The notes under the pieces were generated by a model that was not told where the DNA came from, did not search any database, and saw only the letters and a program-made list of their open reading frames with translations. Position numbers and translations under genes: made by a program. From CAVYGN01 sp963796325 (GTDB lineage Bacteria > Spirochaetota > Brevinematia > Brevinematales > JAOACQ01), in NCBI GenBank assembly GCA_963796325.1, contig CAWCLF010000001.1, positions 1,178,001 through 1,242,000 of the forward strand: a DNA stretch of 64,000 bases, given 5' to 3'. Positions 33,338-42,575 of this stretch are shown here, piece after piece; position 1 is the stretch's first letter, and the number at the start of each line of letters is the position of its first letter.

Positions 33338-33747
33338 AAATATTGCTGGATTCTAATGTGATAATCAGTGCATTATCGGCGAGAGGACTTTGCAATGCCA
33401 TTTTTGAATTATGCATAGAAAAGCATGAAATTTATATAAGTGACAATATGGTGGATGAAATATTTAATATTCTTAAAAAAAAATTTAAAGCTTCAGAATC
33501 GACATTAATTGAATTAAAAAAATTCATCAATGAATATTTTGTTGTAGTTAAAGATAAAAACATTATCGATATTTGCCGGGATAAGGATGACAATAAAATA
33601 TTATCTGCAGCCGTTGATAACGGTTTGTCATACATTATTACAGGCGACGATGATTTACTGGTCCTGAAAGAAATATCCGGAGTTAAGATAGTAAATCCGA
33701 GATCTTTCTGGGAAATATCCAAAAGAGACGATTTAAAAGATCTTTAA
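33334..33747 (+). CDS. PIN-domain toxin (type II system)
   Basis: 137 residues. The PIN fold starts with I-L-L-D-S-N-V-I-I-S-A-L (Asp6 and Asn8 region), has an acidic residue pair in the middle (E-I-F-N, about 43) and D-x-D-D-N-K-I-L-S-A-A (about 85-95), and ends with I-I-T-G-D-D-D-L-L-V-L (about 100-110). These Asp residues bind Mg2+ in RNases of the VapC-like COG1569 group. Translation is coupled to the antitoxin. It borders the CRISPR region, where toxin-antitoxin pairs are frequent. Confidence 0.88.
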   Translation: MKILLDSNVIISALSARGLCNAIFELCIEKHEIYISDNMVDEIFNILKKKFKASESTLIELKKFINEYFVVVKDKNIIDICRDKDDNKILSAAVDNGLSYIITGDDDLLVLKEISGVKIVNPRSFWEISKRDDLKDL

Positions 33748-33827
33748 GAAATTGAGCGGACTTTATCATTCAAATATACTTTTCCGATATTTCATTAACA
33801 AGGTAAATTTGATGCCGGGGGGTAACC

Positions 33828-34787
33828 GTGAGCCTTTCCGAGCGTATAGCATTTATTAATAAATGCATAAATGACAAAGGGGGCGTTTCCCTTAAAGAAG
33901 TATGTAAAAAATTCGAAGTGAAAGAGCGAACATTTAAGCGCGATATCGAATATTTGCGCTGTCGCATAGGCGCCCCTGTCGTTTATTCCCGAGCGAAAAA
34001 TATTTATTATTACTCTTCACCCTTTGACGGCCTTGAATTTGCCGACGAGAGAGTTCTTTTTTTTTATGTCCTTATCGAAAAACTTGCCGAGAACCACCGG
34101 CTTTTACCGGTAATTTCTGAAAGAATACTGAAGCGAATCAGGGAGCATATTCCTGATAAATATTTGCCGCTTCTTACCTGCTTGAGCTATGAGATCGATG
34201 AAACCGAGGAATTTTCTCCGGAAATCTTTAAAAATTTGATCCATTCAATAATGAATAAACGCAGAGTTATTTTTAACTATCGGGACGCTAAAGGCAGAAA
34301 ATCCCGGCGCATAATTGAGGCGCTTCATATTCTCTGTTATGCGGGACACTGGTACTGCATTGCCTTCGATATTGAGAATAATGAAATCAGAAAATTTCTG
34401 TTTTCGAGGATTGAAGGCTTGGAGGTCTCCGGCGAAATTTCAAAATCTAATATATCCAAACTTGAAGTAAAGCGATATCTTGATTCGTCCTTCGGCATAT
34501 TCAAGACCGGTACAAGCCGGGATGCTGTTTTCAGGCTTTATGAACCGGTCTGCAACATCGGACGGGCGCAGAAATGGCATCCGGCCCAGAAAATAAGAGA
34601 AGGTAATATTAAAGAGCGGGGTTCGTATATCGAGATTTCCATTCCGGTAGGATCGTACGAGGAAGTTCTTGGAAAGGTACTAAGATACGGCGAGGCCGCA
34701 GAGGCAGTTGCTCCTGCCGAATTCAGGAAACTGTGGCTTGACAGCATACGCAGGATGGCGGATAAATATTTGAAAAAGATACTATAA
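33828..34787 (+). CDS. WYL-domain transcriptional regulator next to cas genes
   Basis: 319 residues starting at GTG 33828 with GGGGGG upstream. The N-terminus (about 1-60) is a winged HTH, L-K-E-V-C-K-K-F-E-V-K-E-R-T-F-K-R-D-I-E-Y-L. Residues about 140-220 are the WYL domain, with R-R-V-I-F-N-Y-R-D, W-Y-C-I-A-F-D (in place of W-Y-L) and R-K-F-L-F-S-R-I. A WCX-like C-terminus follows. WYL proteins sense ligands, often nucleic-acid related, and several control CRISPR or phage-defence operons. It is in the same direction as cas3, with about 156 bp between. Confidence 0.87.
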   Translation: MSLSERIAFINKCINDKGGVSLKEVCKKFEVKERTFKRDIEYLRCRIGAPVVYSRAKNIYYYSSPFDGLEFADERVLFFYVLIEKLAENHRLLPVISERILKRIREHIPDKYLPLLTCLSYEIDETEEFSPEIFKNLIHSIMNKRRVIFNYRDAKGRKSRRIIEALHILCYAGHWYCIAFDIENNEIRKFLFSRIEGLEVSGEISKSNISKLEVKRYLDSSFGIFKTGTSRDAVFRLYEPVCNIGRAQKWHPAQKIREGNIKERGSYIEISIPVGSYEEVLGKVLRYGEAAEAVAPAEFRKLWLDSIRRMADKYLKKIL

Positions 34788-34813
34788 CAAGCTGGGGAGC
34801 TTCCTCTTGTTTT
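34786..34813 (+). terminator. Possible terminator after the WYL gene
   Basis: AACAAG (34786-34791) and CTTGTT (34806-34811) can pair around an inner AGCT-GGGG-AGCT hairpin, and TTTT follows. The stem is imperfect, so this may only attenuate transcription into cas3. Confidence 0.35.
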
Positions 34814-34943
34814 AATGATGAAAAAATAAATTTGCAGGGGGTCGATATATGGCCCGGATGGTGAGATATAATAATGTGGCTTGAATTATTAAAATATGAA
34901 TGTGGGTTTTTTGCAAGTGAAAAATTTATTTTGAAAGTGATTT

Positions 34944-37685
34944 ATGGATAACTATTATAAATATTGGGGAAAAGCAAAAAAAAAAGAAGAGAAAGAGTTT
35001 TCTTACCATCTTTTGCCATACCACTGTCTTGATGTGGCAGCTGTGACTTGGCAGCTACTCGATCCGGAGTTCCAGAGATGCAAGGGAATAGCTCAAAAGG
35101 TAGCCTTCCCATCAAAAATAGTTCGTTATCTTATTACGCTGATTATGATAATTCATGACCTCGGCAAATTTTCAAAAACCTTTCAATCCTTAGTGCCAGA
35201 TTTATATAAAATTCTTTTTCCTCTACAAAAAATTAAAATTTATGAAGAGCGGCATGATACTCTTGGTTTTCTTCTTTGGCGTGGCGATCCGAATATAAGT
35301 GAGAATTCTATAAAACATATATTTGATTCAAAAAGTAATATATTGATGCAAGTTGCTGATTGCATTGTCAAAGCGGGTTTTGGGCACCATGGAATCCCAC
35401 CCCTTGAATCTCGCAGAGGGGGTAATGCTTCATTATACGCATCTTCTTTTTTTGATGATAATGATGTTAAAGCTGCACAAAGTTTTGTGAATTCATGTTT
35501 TGATCTTCTGGGCACGATACCCGAATTTTCTGAAAATTTCATTATTCCTAAAAAAATATTAAAAGAACTATCTTGGCAGATAGCCGGGCTTGGTATTCTG
35601 GCAGACTGGATTGGTTCTAATATAGAATATTTTCCTTACTTATCTGATATAGTAGACTTAAAAGATTATTGGAATAATAGGGCTTTACCTCAGGCCAGTA
35701 CAGCTTTAGATAAAATCCGGTGGAATGAGGGAAAAGCATGTACGTACAGCGGTATTTCATCTATATTCCCTTTTATTCATCGTCCGACACCTCTTCAATC
35801 TTTGGCTGAAATAACACCATTGAATACGGGACCTAAGTTATTCATAATAGAAGATGTTACCGGAGCGGGGAAAACAGAAGCTGCAATAGTACTGACCGCC
35901 CGTATTATGGCTGCCGGAGAAGCTGATGGACTTTATATCGGGCTGCCCACAATGGCGACGGCAAATGCTATGTTTGATAGAATGAAACAAGCTTATTATA
36001 AACTTTATTCAGATAATTCAAAACCTTCGATTATATTGTCTCATGGATCAAGCTATTTATATGATATATTTATAAAGCTGTTGCAGAAAGAGGACCAATC
36101 TTATGGAAATGTGGAGGGAACAGCAAGTACTTATTGTAATGAATGGTTTACGGACAACCGGAAAAAAGCCTTGTTGGCGGATGTGGGGGTTGGCACCATT
36201 GATCAGGCTCTTATTGGCATTCTGCCGGTAAGACATCAATCCCTCCGGTTATTGGGATTGCAAAGAAAAGTACTTGTTGTAGATGAGGTTCATGCTTATG
36301 ACTCATATATGAGTCAGTTGTTGGAAACCTTATTGGAAGCTCACTCCCGTGGTGGTGGTACGGCAATATTACTTTCAGCGACGATTCCATTGAAGAAAAA
36401 AATGGATCTTTTAAAGGCATTCCGCAGAGGTTTAGGTAATCAAAATGATATGACAGAATATCCCGATGAAAAAGCTTTCCCTTCAATAACTCAAGTAGTT
36501 AAAGATTTATTAAAGATTGATTCAATCCAAACCAGAAAAGAAGAGAAAAGAGAAGTTTCTGTGAAATTCATTTACAATTATTCCGATGTCTTGGCGGAAA
36601 TCATTAAGAAAGCTGTAAATGGAGAATGCCTATGCTGGATTCGTAATACAGTCAAAGACGCCAGAAAAGCCTATTTTGATTTAAGAAACATGCCTGGCTT
36701 TAAACATGAACGTATTGAACTTTTTCATAGCCGTTTTGCTATGATCGATCGGGCAAGAATTGAAAAGGCAACTATTGATCATTTTGGGATTATGAGCGGC
36801 AAAGATAAACGAAAAAGCCGGATATTGATTGCTACTCAGGTTGTGGAACAGTCTTTAGACCTTGACTTTGACGCTATGTTTTCCGACCTTGCCCCCATTG
36901 ATTTATTGATCCAGAGGGCCGGACGTCTGCACAGGCATGTCAGGGATAAAAAGGGTAATATCAAAACTGATTATCGTAACGTTGATGAAAGAGGTGTTCC
37001 TATTCTTAACATATTCTGTCCTGAATTTGATGAGGAAGCTGATTGTAATTGGTTGACTAAAGACTTTAAAGGTACATCGGCGATTTACCGGCATATCGGC
37101 ATTCTCTGGAGAACGCAGAAAATTCTGGAAGAGAAAAAGAATTGGAAGATGCCGGAAGACGCCAGGAAATTAATTGAAAGTGTTTATGGTGAGTTAGCTC
37201 CTGAATTACCGCCAGGGCTACTGCAAAATGCTGTTAAAACTGAAGGAGAAGAAAAAAATATGCAAGCTCAAGGGGGTTTAAATGCCCTTGGGCTTGAAAA
37301 GGGATATTGCTGGGAAGCGGATAAGCTCCGGGATTGGGGCGAAGAAGATGAAAAAAGTACCCGCTTATCAGAAGAAAATCAGGAGATAACACTGGCGGTT
37401 GTCCGGAATGGCCAGTTGGTTCCTTATGCAGATATCGAGAAAAACGCCTGGGACTGGAGCACTCTTTCCATATCAAGGTATCACTGGAAAGCCGATGGTT
37501 ATCTAATCCCCGAAAATTTTCTGAAAATGATAGACGAATTGAAAAAACGGAATTCAAGATTGAAACATTGCGAAATCGTCATTGTTCATTGTCAGGCTGG
37601 AGAGGCGCTTATTAGAGGGAAACAGATTTCTGAATTTTACGATCCCCGGCTTGGATGGGGTCATAAGTTGGATGAGGAGAAATAA
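34944..37685 (+). CDS. cas3: Cas3 nuclease-helicase (type I-E)
   Basis: 913 residues. An N-terminal HD nuclease domain carries H-D-L-G-K-F-S-K (His71-Asp72) and G-H-H-G (about 145). The SF2 helicase follows with Walker A T-G-A-G-K-T (about 306-311), D-E-V-H (about 447-450), S-A-T-I and the C-terminal Q-R-A-G-R-L-H-R motif VI. In type I-E it is recruited by Cascade to nick and degrade target DNA. The length fits the family (about 850-950). An A10 tract lies at codons 11-15. The gene is 1 bp before cas8e. Confidence 0.95.
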   Translation: MDNYYKYWGKAKKKEEKEFSYHLLPYHCLDVAAVTWQLLDPEFQRCKGIAQKVAFPSKIVRYLITLIMIIHDLGKFSKTFQSLVPDLYKILFPLQKIKIYEERHDTLGFLLWRGDPNISENSIKHIFDSKSNILMQVADCIVKAGFGHHGIPPLESRRGGNASLYASSFFDDNDVKAAQSFVNSCFDLLGTIPEFSENFIIPKKILKELSWQIAGLGILADWIGSNIEYFPYLSDIVDLKDYWNNRALPQASTALDKIRWNEGKACTYSGISSIFPFIHRPTPLQSLAEITPLNTGPKLFIIEDVTGAGKTEAAIVLTARIMAAGEADGLYIGLPTMATANAMFDRMKQAYYKLYSDNSKPSIILSHGSSYLYDIFIKLLQKEDQSYGNVEGTASTYCNEWFTDNRKKALLADVGVGTIDQALIGILPVRHQSLRLLGLQRKVLVVDEVHAYDSYMSQLLETLLEAHSRGGGTAILLSATIPLKKKMDLLKAFRRGLGNQNDMTEYPDEKAFPSITQVVKDLLKIDSIQTRKEEKREVSVKFIYNYSDVLAEIIKKAVNGECLCWIRNTVKDARKAYFDLRNMPGFKHERIELFHSRFAMIDRARIEKATIDHFGIMSGKDKRKSRILIATQVVEQSLDLDFDAMFSDLAPIDLLIQRAGRLHRHVRDKKGNIKTDYRNVDERGVPILNIFCPEFDEEADCNWLTKDFKGTSAIYRHIGILWRTQKILEEKKNWKMPEDARKLIESVYGELAPELPPGLLQNAVKTEGEEKNMQAQGGLNALGLEKGYCWEADKLRDWGEEDEKSTRLSEENQEITLAVVRNGQLVPYADIEKNAWDWSTLSISRYHWKADGYLIPENFLKMIDELKKRNSRLKHCEIVIVHCQAGEALIRGKQISEFYDPRLGWGHKLDEEK

Positions 37686-39383
37686 ATGAATTTACTTAAT
37701 GATAGATGGATACCGGCAAAACGGGAGAATGGAATCGAATGCGTTATCGCTCCGTGGGAAATAGGGCTATCGGATAATCCTGTGGTGGAGATTACCTCGC
37801 CTCGTCCGGATTTCAGGGGTGCACTTTACCAGTTTATGATTGGATTGATACAAACAGCTTATGTACCTGAAGATGACGACGAATGGAAAAAAAGATGGGA
37901 AAACATTCCTTCCTGCGAAGAATTGAAAATGGCATTTGGTAAATTTGCAGAAGCCTTTGAACTTGTAAACGAAGACGGCCCCGCGTTTATGCAGGATTTT
38001 GATATACCTAAAAGTTCGGTAAAAGAAGATATATATGACTTGCTGATTGATTCTCCCGGTGAAAATACTATTAAAAATAATAAAGATCATTTTATTAAAC
38101 GAGATAAAGTAAATGGTTTATGTGATTCATGTGCAGCGTCTGCATTGATTACTTTACAAACTAGTGCATCTTCAGGAGGAGCAGGGCATCGCACAAGTAT
38201 GCGCGGAGGTGGGCCATTAACCACTATTGTTTATCCAGAATTAGTTAAAAAAAGTATTTGGAATATAATATGGATTAATGTTCTGACATTAGAAGAAAAA
38301 TTTAATAGAATTCCAGAAGATAATTTTGATAATGCAATTAAGCTTATCTTTCCATGGTTAGATAATACTCATGATAGTGAACCTCCTGAAGAAACTAAAG
38401 AAGAAAAAGCGGAAAGATTGAATTTAAAAAAGACATTATCCAATAAAGAGCAAAGTCAGTTAAAGAGAGAGCGTGAATTGCCAAAAATGATTTTTCCAAA
38501 TCAGGTAAATGAATTACAACAATACTGGGCTACACCGCGCCGTATTAGACTTTTTGAAAAAAAGGAAGAAGGAGTTTGTGGTTGTTGTGGAAAAACAGCA
38601 AAACTTTGGAGTTCTTATAAAACAAAAAATTATGGATGCCAGTATTCCAAAACTTGGGTACATTCATTAAGTCCTTATTTTCGTATTAAAGGAGAAGATG
38701 GCTCTATTTCATTAGAATCAATTAAAGGAAAAGAGGGAGGTTTTTGTTATACAGATTGGTTATCATTAACGATTGGCAGTAATGAAGATGAAATGGCGGC
38801 TTCTGTAGTAATATCTTTTTATGAGCATAAAATTCATTTATTAAACGATATTATACAAAATAATGTTTGGTGTTTTGGTTTTGAAATGGATAAAGATAAA
38901 ACCCGATGTTGGTATGACCAGATTATGCCGCTAATAAATATCAGAGCTGAAAAAAATATATTTATTGAGGAAGTTCAAAAATTAATCATAGCCGCAAAGT
39001 ATGTACCAGAATTATTGTCAGAACAGATTAAGTTTGCCTGGAAAGCACAGTGGGACGAAAAGAAGAAAAAACTGATAGTCCGGGACTTTAAAGGTGATAT
39101 TTCATTTATCCGTTCCGCTTTCTGGGAAGAAACGGAAATGGAATTTTATAAAAAAACCGAAGAGCTTCGCATAACTTTGGAAGGTAACCAGACTACCTCT
39201 CCGATCCTGAAAGAATGGCGAACAATAATCATCGAGGCGGCCAACAAACTTTTTGACCGTTTCGCATTACAGGAAACCGATGTCCCCGGAAATATGAAGC
39301 GGATTGCCGAAGCGGCAAAAAAGCTTGATAAAGATTTGAATGATAATCAGAGTATAAAGATTCTTGAAAGGGAGGATATATGA
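37686..39383 (+). CDS. casA: Cascade large subunit Cas8e/Cse1
   Basis: 565 residues. The start L-L-N-D-R-W-I-P-A (about 3-11) and the D-x-R-G-A-x-Y-Q-F segment are typical of Cse1. A C-G-C-C-G-K segment (about 298-303) and an earlier G-L-C-D-S-C (about 144-149) may hold zinc. Cse1 recognises the PAM and recruits Cas3. The middle of the gene is clearly more AT-rich than the flanking chromosome, which supports horizontal acquisition. It begins right after the cas3 stop and overlaps cse2 by 4 bp. Confidence 0.92.
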   Translation: MNLLNDRWIPAKRENGIECVIAPWEIGLSDNPVVEITSPRPDFRGALYQFMIGLIQTAYVPEDDDEWKKRWENIPSCEELKMAFGKFAEAFELVNEDGPAFMQDFDIPKSSVKEDIYDLLIDSPGENTIKNNKDHFIKRDKVNGLCDSCAASALITLQTSASSGGAGHRTSMRGGGPLTTIVYPELVKKSIWNIIWINVLTLEEKFNRIPEDNFDNAIKLIFPWLDNTHDSEPPEETKEEKAERLNLKKTLSNKEQSQLKRERELPKMIFPNQVNELQQYWATPRRIRLFEKKEEGVCGCCGKTAKLWSSYKTKNYGCQYSKTWVHSLSPYFRIKGEDGSISLESIKGKEGGFCYTDWLSLTIGSNEDEMAASVVISFYEHKIHLLNDIIQNNVWCFGFEMDKDKTRCWYDQIMPLINIRAEKNIFIEEVQKLIIAAKYVPELLSEQIKFAWKAQWDEKKKKLIVRDFKGDISFIRSAFWEETEMEFYKKTEELRITLEGNQTTSPILKEWRTIIIEAANKLFDRFALQETDVPGNMKRIAEAAKKLDKDLNDNQSIKILEREDI

Positions 39384-39919
39384 GCCAATATTATTACGGG
39401 TTTAGAAGCAAGGAAGAGTCGGAAAAAATAAAGGTCTGGTGGGAAAAACTCAAAGATAACCTGGGATGGAGGGCAGAGTTGCGCCGCGCAGAAAACCCGC
39501 CAGAAGTGCTTTTATGCCAGGGGTTCCGTTTTCTCTATTATGAAATTGCCGGATACTGGACAAAGAGCCAGAATTTGATAGGACTTGCGGCGGCAGCAGG
39601 AGTTTTGGCACATATCAAGTACAGCGATAATAAAACTTTTACGGAATCCTGTGCTTCTTCTCTTGAAGGCAATGACAAAAAACCAGCTTTAAGCGAGCTT
39701 CGTTTTTCCCAGCTTCTAAAAAGCCGCACGCTTGATGAACTATATATTAGGATGATACGGGCTATCCGCATATTGAGGGAAAAAGCCGATCCGGTTTCCG
39801 TTGCCGAAAGTGTTCTTCACTGGTACAGAGAAATGGAAATCGGAGAGGCAGAAAATGGAGCCCGCAATAGGATACTGGTACGCTGGGGACTTGACTATTT
39901 CCAGAACATCCCAAGATAA
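39380..39919 (+). CDS. casB: Cascade small subunit Cse2
   Basis: 179 residues, mostly helical, with many basic residues, as in Cse2/CasB (usual length 150-200). Recognisable segments are W-W-E-K-L-K-D-N-L-G-W-R-A-E-L-R-R-A near the N-terminus and R-F-S-Q-L-L-K-S-R-T-L-D-E-L (about 110-123), which is strongly characteristic. Two copies sit along the crRNA in Cascade and stabilise the R-loop. It overlaps cas8e by 4 bp and precedes cas7e by 25 bp. Confidence 0.92.
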   Translation: MSQYYYGFRSKEESEKIKVWWEKLKDNLGWRAELRRAENPPEVLLCQGFRFLYYEIAGYWTKSQNLIGLAAAAGVLAHIKYSDNKTFTESCASSLEGNDKKPALSELRFSQLLKSRTLDELYIRMIRAIRILREKADPVSVAESVLHWYREMEIGEAENGARNRILVRWGLDYFQNIPR

Positions 39920-39944
39920 TCAAAATAAAATTTGAGGAGATTTT

Positions 39945-41006
39945 ATGAGTAAGTTTATTCAAATTCACACATTGACTTCTTATCCACCTGCAAACTTGAA
40001 CAGAGACGACATGGGCCGTCCGAAAACAGCGAAAATGGGCGGAGTTGACCGTCTTCGGATTTCTTCCCAAAGTATTAAAAGAGCCTGGAGAACTTCCGAA
40101 TTATTCAAATCGGCTATGAGTGGACATATCGGTACAAGGACCAAGGAACTAGGACATAAAGTATATAAAATGTTTATAAAAAAGGGTATTGAAAAAAACA
40201 GTGCAAAAGAATGGACTCAAGCAATAGCAGGAGTTTTTGGTAAGCTTAAAGCTGAAAATAAGAAGGATCCTGAAAAACTTGAAGAGATAGAAATTGAGCA
40301 ATTAGCGCACATTTCACCCGAAGAAATTAAAGCGGTTGATGAGTTGGTTGATAACTTAATAAAGGAAAAGCGTGCCCCGAATGAAAATGAACTGGAACTG
40401 CTGCGCCATCCCGAGACGGCTGTTGATATCGCTCTCTTTGGACGTATGCTGGCATCCATTCCCGCTTATAATGTCGAAGCGGCATGTCAGGTTTCTCACC
40501 CTGTCAGCGTTCATTCAATTGTAATTGAAGACGATTATTTCACTGCTGTGGATGAACTGAATGAAGGAAAAGAAGATATGGGAGCGGGCCATATTGGGGA
40601 AAGAGGGTTTGCATCTGCCCTGTTCTATAACTATATCTGTATTGACTGTGAGTTATTGATTGACAATCTCGGAAAAGATAAGACACTGGCAAATAAAACC
40701 CTTACCGCGTTACTGGAAACCGTCTTAAAAGTGGCTCCGGAAGGCATGCAGAATAGTTTTGCAAGCAGAGCATGGGCTTCTTATGTTCTTGTAGAAAAAG
40801 GTGATGTTCAACCACGCTCTCTATTAGTTGCTTTTTTAAAACCGATTAAAGGGGATAATGTGGGAGAAGACGCCGTGAAAGTCCTTGAGAAAACCTATGA
40901 AAATATTGATAAAGTTTATGAAATTTCTGAAATTGAACGGAAAAAGATTAATGCTTTTACCGGCGAAGGAAAAATATCAGAACTGCTTAAGTTTATTCAG
41001 GAGTAA
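39945..41006 (+). CDS. casC: Cascade backbone subunit Cas7e/Cse4
   Basis: 353 residues. The N-terminus I-Q-I-H-T-L-T-S-Y-P-P-A-N-L-N-R-D-D-M-G (about 4-23) and R-I-S-S-Q-S-I-K-R-A-W-R (about 39-50) are diagnostic for Cse4. Six copies bind the crRNA spacer in an RRM-like fold. A TTGAGGAG ribosome binding site precedes the ATG. It is followed by cas5e after 3 bp. Confidence 0.95.
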   Translation: MSKFIQIHTLTSYPPANLNRDDMGRPKTAKMGGVDRLRISSQSIKRAWRTSELFKSAMSGHIGTRTKELGHKVYKMFIKKGIEKNSAKEWTQAIAGVFGKLKAENKKDPEKLEEIEIEQLAHISPEEIKAVDELVDNLIKEKRAPNENELELLRHPETAVDIALFGRMLASIPAYNVEAACQVSHPVSVHSIVIEDDYFTAVDELNEGKEDMGAGHIGERGFASALFYNYICIDCELLIDNLGKDKTLANKTLTALLETVLKVAPEGMQNSFASRAWASYVLVEKGDVQPRSLLVAFLKPIKGDNVGEDAVKVLEKTYENIDKVYEISEIERKKINAFTGEGKISELLKFIQE

Positions 41007-41009
41007 AAT

Positions 41010-41780
41010 ATGGAAAAATATCTTGTCTTCAGGCTTTACGGACCAATGGCTGCGTGGGGAGAAATCGCTGTTGGTGAAGTACGGAGAAGCGCTTCTTATC
41101 CCAGCCGCTCAGCGATTCTTGGACTGGTATCGGCGGCCCTTGGTATCCGTAGAGATGAAACAGGAAAACTGACCGCACTTTTTAATGGTTATGATGTGGC
41201 GGTAAAAGTTCTAAGTTCTGGGACTTTTTTTACAGAATTTCATACAGTTTCAGTACCTACAGGTAAAATGAAAGCGCATATTTGTACACGAAAAGATGAA
41301 ATAGCAGAATTCAATTTTCAAAATAAATATATGCCTTCTACAACAAAACCTAATCCTATTTTGTCATATAGACAATACCGTTGTGATTCTCTTTCCATAG
41401 TTGCAATACGTTCCAGAAAAGTCGTACCCTATTCATTAGAGGTACTCAAAAAACATTTGAATCACCCTCAATTTGTTCTCTTTCTGGGTAGAAAATCATG
41501 CCCACTGGCCTTGCCGCTCAAACCGCAGATTATTGAAGCTGAAGGATTCCGTGGTGCTCTGGACGGGGCGGTATTTCCCCCGCTGGTGACAGATTTTTCA
41601 GGCGAGGATGTTACCGACAGATTTATCGAGCTGACTGGTTACCATTATTATTGGGAAGGCGAAGCCGGGGATATGACGCCGCAGATGACCAGAGAACGTT
41701 ATGATGAACCTCTTAACCGCCAGCGATGGCAGTTTGCTTCCCGGAAAGAATATTCTATGATAGCGGGGGAGGAATCATGA
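41010..41780 (+). CDS. casD: Cascade subunit Cas5e
   Basis: 256 residues. The start Y-L-V-F-R-L-Y-G-P-M-A-A-W-G (about 4-17) and the segment Y-P-S-R-S-A-I-L-G-L-V-S-A-A-L-G-I (about 30-46) are the canonical Cas5 signature. Cas5e caps the 5' handle of the crRNA. The stop codon overlaps the cas6e start (ATGA). Confidence 0.95.
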   Translation: MEKYLVFRLYGPMAAWGEIAVGEVRRSASYPSRSAILGLVSAALGIRRDETGKLTALFNGYDVAVKVLSSGTFFTEFHTVSVPTGKMKAHICTRKDEIAEFNFQNKYMPSTTKPNPILSYRQYRCDSLSIVAIRSRKVVPYSLEVLKKHLNHPQFVLFLGRKSCPLALPLKPQIIEAEGFRGALDGAVFPPLVTDFSGEDVTDRFIELTGYHYYWEGEAGDMTPQMTRERYDEPLNRQRWQFASRKEYSMIAGEES

Positions 41781-42487
41781 TGTATTTTTCAAGGGTTAGA
41801 ATTGAAACAGGAGTACAGGTTAATATTAACCTGGTAAAAGTTTTAAATAATGATGTATATGGCATACATCAATTGATCTGGAAGCTTTTTCCTAATCGGC
41901 CTGATTCAGATCGGAATTTTTTATACCGGCAAGAATTTGAAATTGAACAACTTTCATCTTTTGACCTGAGGCATGGGATGCCGATTTTTTATGTTCTTTC
42001 AAACGACAAGCCAGTTCCTATACAAGGTCTTCTGTCTGTTGAAACCAAGGAATATCATCCGAAACTGGAGTCTGGAATGAAACTGTCTTTTAATCTGAGA
42101 GTGAATCCTGTTGTTGCCCGAAAAACTGAAGGAGATGAAAAATCATCCAAGCATGATGTTTTGATGGATGCCAAATTCAGAGCGCAAAAGCAAGGAATTA
42201 CCGGCAATGCAGAAATTAATCGACGGATGGAAGAAGCGGTTGTTGAATGGATGGTTAAAAAAGGAGAAACTTCAGGTTTTCAGGTTATAAAAAATGATAT
42301 TGAAGTTTCTGCTCATCGGCAAAATTTGTTGAGAAAAAAGGAAGGAAAAGAAATCCGGTTTAACAGTGTCGACTTAAAAGGGACATTAACGGTTAAAGTC
42401 CCTGAACTTTTTTATGAAATCTTATTTAATGGTATAGGACATTCAAAATCATTCGGATGTGGTTTATTGATGATTCGAACGATATAG
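41777..42487 (+). CDS. casE: crRNA-processing endoribonuclease Cas6e
   Basis: 236 residues from the ATG at 41777 that overlaps the cas5e stop; the adjacent ATG at 41780 is an equal alternative. D-V-Y-G-I-H-Q-L-I-W-K-L-F (about 26-38) holds the likely catalytic His31. The C-terminus has the glycine-rich loop G-I-G-H-S-K-S-F-G-C-G-L-L. The enzyme cuts in the repeat stem and stays bound to the 3' hairpin of the crRNA; the repeat here forms a suitable C-C-C-C/G-G-G-G stem. Confidence 0.95.
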   Translation: MMYFSRVRIETGVQVNINLVKVLNNDVYGIHQLIWKLFPNRPDSDRNFLYRQEFEIEQLSSFDLRHGMPIFYVLSNDKPVPIQGLLSVETKEYHPKLESGMKLSFNLRVNPVVARKTEGDEKSSKHDVLMDAKFRAQKQGITGNAEINRRMEEAVVEWMVKKGETSGFQVIKNDIEVSAHRQNLLRKKEGKEIRFNSVDLKGTLTVKVPELFYEILFNGIGHSKSFGCGLLMIRTI

Positions 42488-42575
42488 GCAAATATTTAGA
42501 ACTAATGCAACCTGATAATCATATAGTCCGCTTTCTTTTCTGGGAGGGGTAATTTCCCATAAAAGGAGGCCTTTG

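Noticed and set aside
34057..34065. T9 tract in the WYL gene as a phase-variation switch
   Set aside because: It is shorter than the A10 in cas3 and lies mid-gene; without population data this is no more than ordinary AT-rich sequence.
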